NCBI RefSeq assembly: GCF_014645555.1
Contig: NZ_BMLY01000003.1
Span: 490,263 to 554,262 of the forward strand
Length of the DNA: 64,000 nt
Source: Silvimonas amylolytica
Lineage (GTDB): Bacteria; Pseudomonadota; Gammaproteobacteria; Burkholderiales; Chitinibacteraceae
Reading direction: 5' to 3'
Under the pieces are notes generated by a model, which was given only the letters and a program-made list of their open reading frames with translations, had not been told where the DNA came from and did not search any database. The position numbers and the translations under genes are program-made. Each line of letters starts with the position of its first letter. Position 1 is the first letter of the stretch. Shown one piece after another: positions 57,339-64,000 of the stretch.

Positions 57339-57456
57339 ACGTCTGGGCACGTAACTGCGTCATAACTGCGTCATTTAAGGCGAATCAATGACAGGCGGAG
57401 GGAATTTCGGGTACTCAGCACTGCATTGGGCACCTTCCAGGTGCATTCATGACAAC

Positions 57457-57483
57457 AAAAAGCCTGCATCAAGCAGGCTTTTT
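57457..57483 (-). terminator. Terminator of the ProQ-like gene
   Basis: The 11-bp perfect stem AAAAAGCCTGC/GCAGGCTTTTT has a five-base loop. Confidence 0.88.
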
Positions 57484-57501
57484 GTCAGACCTCTCAGGCA
57501 A

Positions 57502-57912
57502 TCAAGCCTGTTCTGCATCACCTTGAACGGCTGGTGCAGGTGCAGCAGCAGCGGCCTTTGCTTTGGCTTGCGGCTTGGCAGCCTGGATAATACTGGCGGC
57601 GTTCTGCTTTTCCGACTCGGTAATTTCCCCGTCGGGCTTGCCCTTGAGGTTGAACCGCTTGCCGCCACGCGCCAGTTGTTTTTGATAGGTGAGACGGGCG
57701 CAGTGCTGACTCAGCGCGCGTTTGACGACAACAGCCTCGAAATGTGGCAAGGCAGCCACAAGCGTATCAAGCGTGCCGATGGCCAGCGGGCGGTTTTCGC
57801 GCAGTACCGAAAAACGACGGTACATTTCCTCGTTGATCATTTCGAGTTGTTTGCGCTTGCTTTGCGTGCCAATGGCTTTTTGCAGGGCATCGCCAAGAGA
57901 AGAAGAAGACAT
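57502..57912 (-). CDS. proQ: ProQ/FinO-domain RNA chaperone (minimal type)
   Basis: The 136-residue protein consists of a FinO domain (QKAIGTQSKRKQLEMINEEMYRRFSVLRENRPLAIGTLDTLVAALPHFEAVVVKRALSQHC, then ARGGKRFNLKGKPDGEIT) plus a short Ala-rich tail. The size and order match the small ProQ of Neisseria rather than the longer E. coli protein. It binds structured sRNAs and mRNA 3' ends. ATG 57912 is chosen for the family-like start. Confidence 0.85.
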   Translation of the reverse strand: MSSSSLGDALQKAIGTQSKRKQLEMINEEMYRRFSVLRENRPLAIGTLDTLVAALPHFEAVVVKRALSQHCARLTYQKQLARGGKRFNLKGKPDGEITESEKQNAASIIQAAKPQAKAKAAAAAPAPAVQGDAEQA

Positions 57913-58080
57913 GTTCGGTACTATTGGGTTCCTGATTGGCGGCAGCATACCGCGCCCACGGTGCGGACTCAATGCCGAGAGCCTTGGCTGCGGCGCTTTG
58001 TGGCCAATTTTTACGGTTTTTTGATAAAAGGAGCGCTTTGCCCGACTGTCTGAAGGGTGGTTGCGCTCCGTGAACACACT

Positions 58081-58653
58081 TTATGCAGCTTGCATTGTCG
58101 CCAGTGCGCGCTCTGGATGATGACGTTGCGCCGCCAGCAAGAAGACGTCCGTGACCTGGCGTGCCGCCGTGAGCAAAGCCGGGAAACGCGCGGCGTCTTG
58201 CTCATCCAGCCAGGCACTATAACTGTTCCAGAGCGGCAAATCCTGGTGCTCGGCCAGATACCGGACGGCCTCTTGCAACCGAACATCCGCAGAGGAGGTC
58301 ACCAGTCGAAGCTGGCTACGGGCACTCTGACGCAGGATTTCCAGGATATATACGGCACCGCCAAGCCCTTCCGGGTCAATGGCAGGAATCTCGATGGCCG
58401 CTGGAACTTGCAAACCCAGCTGCGCCAGATCATGCAACAGTGCGGCTTTGCGCGAGCGCACAGCCCAATCCGGCACTTTTCGCTGAACATCCGCCGCAGC
58501 AAGGTGGGCTTCCAGTGGCAACAGGGCTGCAGCGTGCGCCGTTAGAAATGCGCTGTAGCCAGACAAGGTGGTCAGGGCAAAGCCGGAAAAAGCTTGATCC
58601 AGCGCTTCGTGACGGTCGGCCGTGGCCAATTTCAGATCAATTCTGGTCGTCAT
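58081..58653 (-). CDS. Heme-oxygenase-like protein with an altered distal motif
   Basis: The 190-residue all-helical protein matches bacterial heme oxygenases of the BphO type: LKLATADRHEALDQAFSGF with the proximal heme His at 15, LTAHAAALLPLEAHL and LGGAVYILE. The expected EGSxLGG-type distal-helix motif after YILE is replaced by EILRQSA (residues 105-111). No phytochrome gene lies nearby. It may be a biliverdin-forming enzyme with changed chemistry or a heme-binding protein. Confidence 0.75.
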   Translation of the reverse strand: MTTRIDLKLATADRHEALDQAFSGFALTTLSGYSAFLTAHAAALLPLEAHLAAADVQRKVPDWAVRSRKAALLHDLAQLGLQVPAAIEIPAIDPEGLGGAVYILEILRQSARSQLRLVTSSADVRLQEAVRYLAEHQDLPLWNSYSAWLDEQDAARFPALLTAARQVTDVFLLAAQRHHPERALATMQAA

Positions 58654-58801
58654 GTCGTCCTCTTGCCACATCCGGTTGATTGCAAAGCACTATTGCTGCA
58701 ACGCAACGTCGAGACGGGGACTAACACTATAGTCCAGTTTTTGACCATCGATCACTTTCACGTATTTTTTTGTGTACAACACGCCCTGATTGTGGTGGCG
58801 G

Positions 58802-59695
58802 TCACGTTGTTGCCAACTGGCGAGACGCGCGCGGTTTTCGAAATACCAACCAGTTGCCGAGCATGACCAGCATCACGCCGGCGATGGCGACCGGTGTCCA
58901 GTGGTATCCCTCCATCACGGCAGAAATATTCAACGCGACCAGTGGGAACAATACCGTGCAGTACGCAGCCTTTTCGGCCCCCAGACGACCCACCAGCATT
59001 AAATAAGCGGTAAAGCCGATGACCGAGCCTGGAATGGCTAGCCAGAGCAGAGCGCCCAGGTAGACAGGGCGCGCGTCCAATACGAATGGAACGCCGGTTA
59101 AAACGCTGCCGGTGAGCAGTACCAGAGCACCAAACAGCATGGCCCATGCATTCGTCTGTACTGGTTTCAGGCCTTGGGCTTGTAGTCGTGCAGACAAGAG
59201 ATTGCCCACAGAAAAGCAAAGTGTGCCGCCCAGCGCTAGCAATAAACCTGATGCTGTTGTGCTGTGATCGTGAGAGGTTGCAAATTCCGGAGAGAACAAG
59301 GCCACGAGACCCATCAACCCGACAACCGCGCCAGCAATCACATTTGATGCAATGGTACGCCCCATGAAAATGCGCGCATTGATGGCGTTCCAAAGGGTGG
59401 ATGTGGAAAACACCACGGCCTCGAAACCAGTGGGGATGTAACGGCTGGCGTTGTAAAAGCACAGGAAATTGATGCAGAACAGGCATAGCCCCTGAATGGC
59501 CACCGTGCCGATTGCGCGGCGGGGCAGGGGTCTGAGTTGTTTGCGCCATGCAAGCAGGCCAAATAACACGATCGCAGCCAGCCCAAATCGCCACGCGATC
59601 GAAAGCGGGATCGGCGACGGACCCAGTTGTAATTTGATGGCAAACCAGGTAGTCCCCCACACAAGGACGACCACTAAATATAACAGTGCATTCAT
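58802..59695 (-). CDS. EamA/DMT-family exporter
   Basis: The 297-residue protein has ten predicted helices in two EamA halves. It starts MNALLYLVVVLVWGTTWFAIKLQLG and has WRFGLAAIVLFGLLAWRKQLRPLP and, in the second half, PGSVIGFTAYLMLVGRLGAEKAAYCTVLFPLVALNISAVMEG. It probably exports amino acids or metabolites. ATG 59695 is chosen for the membrane start. It is divergent from an AraC-type regulator, its likely controller. Confidence 0.9.
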   Translation of the reverse strand: MNALLYLVVVLVWGTTWFAIKLQLGPSPIPLSIAWRFGLAAIVLFGLLAWRKQLRPLPRRAIGTVAIQGLCLFCINFLCFYNASRYIPTGFEAVVFSTSTLWNAINARIFMGRTIASNVIAGAVVGLMGLVALFSPEFATSHDHSTTASGLLLALGGTLCFSVGNLLSARLQAQGLKPVQTNAWAMLFGALVLLTGSVLTGVPFVLDARPVYLGALLWLAIPGSVIGFTAYLMLVGRLGAEKAAYCTVLFPLVALNISAVMEGYHWTPVAIAGVMLVMLGNWLVFRKPRASRQLATT

Positions 59696-59823
59696 GACAG
59701 ACACTTCAGGACGATTGAACTGGTCTTTATTCAACCAGCCGGGAGTCTCTGGCACTTGCAGATTCTTGCGCTTTTGTCGTCCCGGACTGCGCGGCCCGAC
59801 CTGATCCGCGTAATATCCCGGGC

Positions 59824-60696
59824 ATGGATACCGTACCACTCACACAAAATGTCTTTACCACGCTGACGCATTCGCGCGCGGCGCTGGAACGGGCGGGTGA
59901 TCTGGGTGACGGTATGGCGGTGGCGCGCTGGCACAACCAGGACGATGCCACTAATTATCGCGGCCCAGGGCATCACACGGTTTCGCTCTATCTGGCTGGT
60001 GGTTACCAGACCTGGCGGCGTGATAAGCCTGGCGTTCATGGTGCGCCGGGACGCCTGTGCGTGTTGCCAGACGAACACGAGTCAGAGTGGGTTATTCAGG
60101 GCGACCTGCAGTTCATGCATCTGTATTTTTCTCCGGCGCAGTTTTCTGCTGCGATCATCACCTTGCTTGATCGCGAGCCGCGCAGCGTGCAATTGCATGA
60201 CCTGACTTATGCTGAAGACCCTGTGCTTGCCGCCTTGTGCGGCCAGATTGCACGACAAAACTGGCAGGATAGTGGCAGCCGACTTGCGGCCAACGAACTG
60301 GCTCACGCCGTGGTGGGGCATCTTGTCCGGGTGCACAGCGGGCGTCGTTTTTATCTGGCTAAAGGCGGGCTGGCACCGCATCTGCGGCGCCGCTTGATTG
60401 ACTATATAAATAGCCATCTGGATGCAGGTCTGACATTGGGGGAACTGGCATCACAAGTGGCGTTGTCTGAATTTCATTTCGCCCGGGCTTTCAGGGATAG
60501 TTTCGGCATGCCTCCACATGCCTGGCTGACCGCGCGCAGACTGGACCGCGCGAGGCAGTTGTTGCGGCATGGCGACCAGCCGCTGGTTGATGTCGCTGCC
60601 GCTTGCGGTTTTGCTGATGCAAGCCATTTCAGCAATCGTTTTCGCGCCGCTCTGGGCGCAAGCCCCTCACAGTATCGTGCGGCGCTAAGCAAATAA
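59824..60696 (+). CDS. AraC-family transcriptional regulator
   Basis: The 290-residue protein has an N-terminal cupin-like domain (HTVSLYLAGGYQTWRR, GAPGRLCVLPDEHESEW). The C-terminal pair of helix-turn-helix motifs is LTLGELASQVALSEFHFARAFRDSFGMPPHAWLTARRLDRARQLLRHGDQPLVDVAAACGFADASHFSNRFRAALGASPSQYR. It is divergent from the EamA exporter across 128 bp. Confidence 0.92.
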   Translation: MDTVPLTQNVFTTLTHSRAALERAGDLGDGMAVARWHNQDDATNYRGPGHHTVSLYLAGGYQTWRRDKPGVHGAPGRLCVLPDEHESEWVIQGDLQFMHLYFSPAQFSAAIITLLDREPRSVQLHDLTYAEDPVLAALCGQIARQNWQDSGSRLAANELAHAVVGHLVRVHSGRRFYLAKGGLAPHLRRRLIDYINSHLDAGLTLGELASQVALSEFHFARAFRDSFGMPPHAWLTARRLDRARQLLRHGDQPLVDVAAACGFADASHFSNRFRAALGASPSQYRAALSK

Positions 60697-60808
60697 AAAC
60701 ACGGCTCTACGCCTACCTCCCGCATACCCGTAGCAAACGCATGACGGCGACTTTATTGCGTCTGTAATCAGGATTGCCGTTTGTCATATTCCGCATGCGT
60801 GCTTAGAC

Positions 60809-60833
60809 ATGTACCTTGCAAAGAAAGGTACAT
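60809..60833. promoter_or_regulatory. Dyad ATGTACCTT-N7-AAGGTACAT upstream of the HAAS membrane gene
   Basis: Perfect 9-bp arms lie 154-178 bp before the HAAS-domain gene. The ends ATGT...ACAT recall PadR-type sites, but no PadR gene is present. Confidence 0.45.
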
Positions 60834-60837
60834 AGCT

Positions 60838-60857
60838 ATACGATGCACTTATCGTAT
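60838..60857. promoter_or_regulatory. Dyad ATACGAT-N6-ATCGTAT upstream of the HAAS membrane gene
   Basis: Perfect 7-bp arms lie just after the preceding dyad; ATGCAC...GTGCAT pairs across the same region. Two adjacent dyads suggest a double operator. Confidence 0.45.
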
Positions 60858-60986
60858 CGTGCATTACACGGTAGGCTGGCATGCAAGATAGTGCCGGTGA
60901 CAGGAGTGGCGCACCGACGGGCACTTTGGCCGGTTGGATGCAATCGATCAAAGCCGCAGTAACCGTCGTGAACTGGAGCAATCAAA

Positions 60987-62006
60987 ATGAAACAACAAGC
61001 ATTCATGTCGCAACTGGAATCCAGCCTGGTTGGTGTCGCTCAGTCGGATGTTGAGCAAATCCTGTCGGACTACAACGCGTATTTTCATGCAGCGATGCAA
61101 CTGGGACGGAGTGAAGAAGAGACCGCTGCTGGTCTTGGAGATCCGAAACGTATCGGGCGTGATCTGCGCGTGCAAAAGCTGTATGGCCAATGGCAACAGA
61201 AACATACTGTCGGTGGCCTCATTCGCACGGTCGCCGCGATTGCCCGGCTCGGGGTGCTCAACTTTCTACTGGCTATCCCGTTCATGATTTATCTGTGCAT
61301 TTTGACTGCGGGCATTTTTGTCAGCAGTGCAGTAATGGCAGGTGCCTTGGCTGCATTGATAGCAGTTGGGGCGCACTCTCTGTTTGGTACCCAAACGGTC
61401 AGGATGAGCGATGCCACGGGCGGCACAGGGGATCTGAAAGTCGTGGTTCGTGCACCAGGGGCAGCCACGGCAAGTCTTTTCCGCTACCGCAATGATGACG
61501 TAGAAGTGCAATTACAAAACGGGGATCAGATTGAATTAACCGAGCGTAGCGGCAAGATCACGCATCTGGTGGCTCGCAATGGCGACCTGGTTAGCAACGG
61601 TACACAACCTGCCAGTTTTGATCACGGTTATCGTGTGGCGCAGGACAATCTGGTCGGCGTTGATGTTAAAGCCGCCAATGGTGAAAGCCTGACTTGGGGT
61701 AAGGACATCCAGCTTGACCGGATCGACTGGTATGAAGTGAATCATAACGGCGAGGACACCACGGTTGTTACGCCGCATACCGGCGCGGGTCATGTCTCGG
61801 TCACGATGAATGATGGTCAGGTATATGTCCGTGTGCCGGCGGGCGAGCACCAAACGGCCCACGTACTGCGTGCTTCGGTGGGGGTGTTGTTTATCGCCGC
61901 ACTCATTCTGTTTGTACTGATCAAACTGGCGATCATGACCTGGCGCGGGGTAGTACGTTATGGCCGTGATCAAATTGCCCAGATTCCACTGCACCTGGTG
62001 TTCTGA
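60987..62006 (+). CDS. HAAS (DUF1700-like) membrane sensor protein
   Basis: The 339-residue protein starts with a helical HAAS domain (QAFMSQLESSLVGVAQSDVEQILSDYNAYFHAAMQLGRSEEETAAGLGDPKRIGRDLR). A membrane region follows at about residues 85-130. An extracytoplasmic beta-rich domain (about 140-285, with ERSGKITHLVARNGDL) comes next, then a second membrane helix (VGVLFIAALILFVLIKLAIM). HAAS domains normally contact PadR-type repressors. No PadR gene is seen beside it. A terminator follows. Confidence 0.75.
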   Translation: MKQQAFMSQLESSLVGVAQSDVEQILSDYNAYFHAAMQLGRSEEETAAGLGDPKRIGRDLRVQKLYGQWQQKHTVGGLIRTVAAIARLGVLNFLLAIPFMIYLCILTAGIFVSSAVMAGALAALIAVGAHSLFGTQTVRMSDATGGTGDLKVVVRAPGAATASLFRYRNDDVEVQLQNGDQIELTERSGKITHLVARNGDLVSNGTQPASFDHGYRVAQDNLVGVDVKAANGESLTWGKDIQLDRIDWYEVNHNGEDTTVVTPHTGAGHVSVTMNDGQVYVRVPAGEHQTAHVLRASVGVLFIAALILFVLIKLAIMTWRGVVRYGRDQIAQIPLHLVF

Positions 62007-62041
62007 TCGATCACTGTGCAGTTTCCGTGTTGGTAAGTGCT

Positions 62042-62068
62042 GGGCCGGTGTTGAACCGGCCCTTTTTT
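62042..62068 (+). terminator. Terminator of the HAAS membrane gene
   Basis: The 8-bp perfect stem GGGCCGGT/ACCGGCCC has a GTTGA loop and is followed by six T. From here to 62439 there is no gene; the stretch contains three TGCCCCA copies (62121, 62242 inverted, 62275) and the start region of the next gene. Confidence 0.9.
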
Positions 62069-62241
62069 ATTGTTCCGGGCAAGGTAGGGGAGGGCTGGAT
62101 ATTGTTGGCATACCCCCCAATGCCCCAAAACGGGTCAGATTCGCCTGAGTTATCCCCAAAATGTGAATCTTCACTTGCGTGAATGGTAGTTTCTGCCGGT
62201 TTCCATGTATTCCGAACCGGTTGCAGCACTTTTAAAATTGC

Positions 62242-62281
62242 GATAGCGCGATGGGGCAATGCCGTTGACATAAATGCCCCA
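62242..62281. promoter_or_regulatory. Inverted TGGGGCA/TGCCCCA pair upstream of the sugar permease
   Basis: Perfect 7-bp arms (62242-62248 and 62275-62281) are 26 bp apart, with a further direct copy of TGCCCCA at 62121-62127. They might be operator half-sites for a sugar-responsive regulator not encoded here. Confidence 0.35.
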
Positions 62282-62439
62282 CGATGCACTGGAAAGCCCA
62301 GCGCCGGAGCCATGCTCCCGCCATCAAAGACAGATGGTCGGCTGATCTTTAACAGAATCCAAAAGTAACCATGCAATGCCCGTGCCGGGTTCGCAACATG
62401 CCTGCGGCCCGTTTTACCCGTAGTACTGAGGAGTTCGAA

Positions 62440-63738
62440 ATGCAAACAACAGCCAGAAGCCATCAATATGGCAAGGCGCTGACGGTATTGACGTCGCTGT
62501 TTTTCATGTGGGGCCTGATCACTTCGCTCAATGACATCCTGATCCCTCATTTGAAAGCCATCTTCTCGCTTACCTATCTGCAGGCAGCGTTGATCCAGTT
62601 CTGTTTCTTTACTGCCTATTTCGTCGTGTCTTTTCCGGCCGGCTTTATCATCCGCAAGATTGGCTACAAGCGCGGGATCGTGCTTGGTCTTGTGACTGCG
62701 GGCCTGGGCTGTCTGCTGTTTTATCCGGCCGCGGGTGCCCAGTCTTACCCGTTCTTCCTGTCAGCGCTCTTCATTCTGGCGGGGGGTATTACCATTTTGC
62801 AGGTAGCTGCCAACCCGTATGTGACTGTACTGGGTCGCCCGGAAACCGCCTCCAGCCGTCTTAACCTGACCCAGGCCTTCAACTCGCTGGGTGCGACACT
62901 GGGTCCTTTGCTTGGCGCCATCACCATTCTTGCGGTCGCTGCGCCGGCGGCAGGGGCGCAAGCTTCTGCGGCTGCTCAGGCCGCTGCCGTGCAAACCCCC
63001 TACCTGGTTCTGGCAGGCTTGCTGTTTTTGCTGGCGCTGATTATTGGTCTGGTTCGTTTGCCGGTCATCAAAGAGGTCGAAGGTGCTGATGAGGCAACCC
63101 GCGCCAAGGAACAGCGAATTCATGGCAAGAAGAGTGTATGGGAGTTCCGTCACCTGGTACTTGGTGCGATTGGTATCTTTGCTTATGTTGGTGCGGAAGT
63201 AGGTATCGGCAGCTTCATGGTCAGCCTGATGGGCCAGCCACAGATTGCCGGTTTGTCGCCGGAGTCGGCTGGCAAGTACCTGGCTATTTACTGGGGTGCT
63301 GCCATGGTTGGTCGTTTCATCGGCTCTGCGCTGATGACCAAAATCAACCCCGCCCGCATTTTGACCGCGAACGCATTGATCAACGCAGTATTGATTGGTA
63401 TTGCGATTCTGGTTGGTGGCAAAACGGCGATGTGGTCGCTGATCGCTGTGGGTTTGTTCAACTCGATCATGTTCCCAACCATCTTCTCGCTCTCGCTCAA
63501 AGGTCTGGGCAGTTTCACCAGCGAAGGCTCTGGCATTCTGTGCATGGCTATTGTGGGTGGGGCCATCGTGCCAGTACTGCAAGCAGCAATGGCCGATCAT
63601 ATGGGTATTCTTGCTTCGTTCGCGGTTCCGCTGGTTTGCTATCTATATATTGTGCATTTCGGGGCGCGCGGTCATCGCGAACTGATTGGTCAGGAAAAGC
63701 CGGCTGATCGTCGTAGTCCGGTGGCCCAAGGTGTCTGA
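62440..63738 (+). CDS. FHS-family sugar-proton symporter (FucP/GluP-like)
   Basis: The 432-residue protein has 12 helices and the family features LTSLFFMWGLITSLNDILIPHLKAIFSLTY, GFIIRKIGYKRGIVLGL, ITILQVAANPYVTVLGRPETASSRLNLTQAFNSLGATLGP and SIMFPTIFSLSLKGLG. It resembles fucose and glucose/galactose symporters. An Ala-rich loop (AAPAAGAQASAAAQAAAVQTP) lies between helices 6 and 7. GAGGAG precedes ATG 62440. The sugar is unknown. Confidence 0.9.
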   Translation: MQTTARSHQYGKALTVLTSLFFMWGLITSLNDILIPHLKAIFSLTYLQAALIQFCFFTAYFVVSFPAGFIIRKIGYKRGIVLGLVTAGLGCLLFYPAAGAQSYPFFLSALFILAGGITILQVAANPYVTVLGRPETASSRLNLTQAFNSLGATLGPLLGAITILAVAAPAAGAQASAAAQAAAVQTPYLVLAGLLFLLALIIGLVRLPVIKEVEGADEATRAKEQRIHGKKSVWEFRHLVLGAIGIFAYVGAEVGIGSFMVSLMGQPQIAGLSPESAGKYLAIYWGAAMVGRFIGSALMTKINPARILTANALINAVLIGIAILVGGKTAMWSLIAVGLFNSIMFPTIFSLSLKGLGSFTSEGSGILCMAIVGGAIVPVLQAAMADHMGILASFAVPLVCYLYIVHFGARGHRELIGQEKPADRRSPVAQGV

Positions 63739-63779
63739 TTGATCCGTGCTCTCCCGACAGGGAGGCGCTGGAAAAACAA

Positions 63780-63806
63780 AAAAACCGCTCTCAGGAGCGG
63801 TTTTTT
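63780..63806 (+). terminator. Terminator of the sugar permease gene
   Basis: The stem AAAAACCGCTC/GAGCGGTTTTT has a TCAG loop and a T7 run. The remaining sequence to 64000 holds no gene but carries a promoter near its end. Confidence 0.92.
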
Positions 63807-63957
63807 TGTTTGTGACACCTGTATTTCGTCGGGTGTTTTTGCGCTGGATAACTGATGAGCGCATGCTCGAACTCTTCGCCCCAAAAAACTGAACCAGCCG
63901 ATTTCCTTTTCTATCAGTAGCTTGAGTGATATTGAGAGGAAATATTGCAGGAAGGTG

Positions 63958-63986
63958 TTGACGGGTGCGGGGATGGTCCGTATAGT
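63958..63986 (+). promoter_or_regulatory. Strong sigma-70 promoter at the right edge
   Basis: TTGACG and TATAGT are separated by exactly 17 bp and point out of the window. The GC-rich spacer and the downstream GTTTCTCCGCT resemble stable-RNA (rRNA or tRNA) promoters. Confidence 0.7.
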
Positions 63987-64000
63987 TCGGTTTCTCCGCT

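Overview
The window is a stretch of ordinary bacterial chromosome, read here as a betaproteobacterium. The nearest fit is the Neisseriales/Chromobacteriaceae-Chitinibacteraceae side. This is an inference from several features: a small ProQ/FinO protein of the Neisseria type, the CsgG-DUF4810-DUF799 lipoprotein trio, DUF2917 beside a GcvA-type LysR gene, GNA1162-like proteins, siroheme synthase CysG, and a moderate-to-high GC content. No transposase, phage gene, integrase, CRISPR array or toxin-antitoxin pair was seen. Gene density is high, and most boundaries carry clear Rho-independent hairpins.

Layout. 0-2 kb: end of a cobalamin operon (cobT' cobS cobC cobU). 2-7.3 kb: a LysR gene with a divergent tiny membrane peptide, a CHRD protein, an orphan pair of sugar-type ABC permeases, a NodB deacetylase and an ABM-fold protein. 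7.3-14 kb: TetR repressor divergent from a complete RND efflux operon (acrA-acrB-oprM type), with an AcrR-like 28-bp palindrome between them. 14-21.8 kb: peroxiredoxin, AI-2E-family permease, argD with an apparent attenuator and Arg-rich leader peptide, a GST, DUF2917 and three LysR genes. 21.8-26 kb: MFS permease, the ohrR/ohr organic peroxide system and a citrate permease. 26-32.5 kb: the three-lipoprotein operon, tauABCD (taurine as sulfur source) and a second NodB protein lacking its catalytic Asp. 32.6-40.6 kb: an OmpR/EnvZ-like two-component pair, an MBL hydrolase, DUF2459, AcpH, and the udg4-rimI-tsaB cluster. 40.7-50.7 kb: clpB with a sigma-32 promoter, cysG, cytochromes, SDR, PepD, a Tat-exported dienelactone hydrolase and acetyltransferases. 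50.8-57 kb: tRNA-Arg(CCG), then a MarR-controlled aromatic-acid efflux operon (marR-aaeB-aaeX-aaeA-OM factor) and a gamma-carbonic-anhydrase-like protein. 57-64 kb: cold-shock protein, ProQ-like RNA chaperone, heme-oxygenase-like protein, EamA exporter/AraC pair, a HAAS-domain membrane protein, an FHS sugar permease, and a strong promoter firing out of the right end.

The unifying theme is envelope and export biology: two tripartite pumps with their own repressors, several small-molecule permeases, oxidative-stress proteins and many local transcription regulators. The observations most worth a second look are the argD leader/attenuator, the catalytically degenerate NodB protein, the heme-oxygenase-like protein with an altered distal-helix motif, the HAAS membrane protein without a PadR partner, the His/Cys-rich sensor kinase and the lipoprotein trio. 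I did not find a convincing new defence or mobile system.
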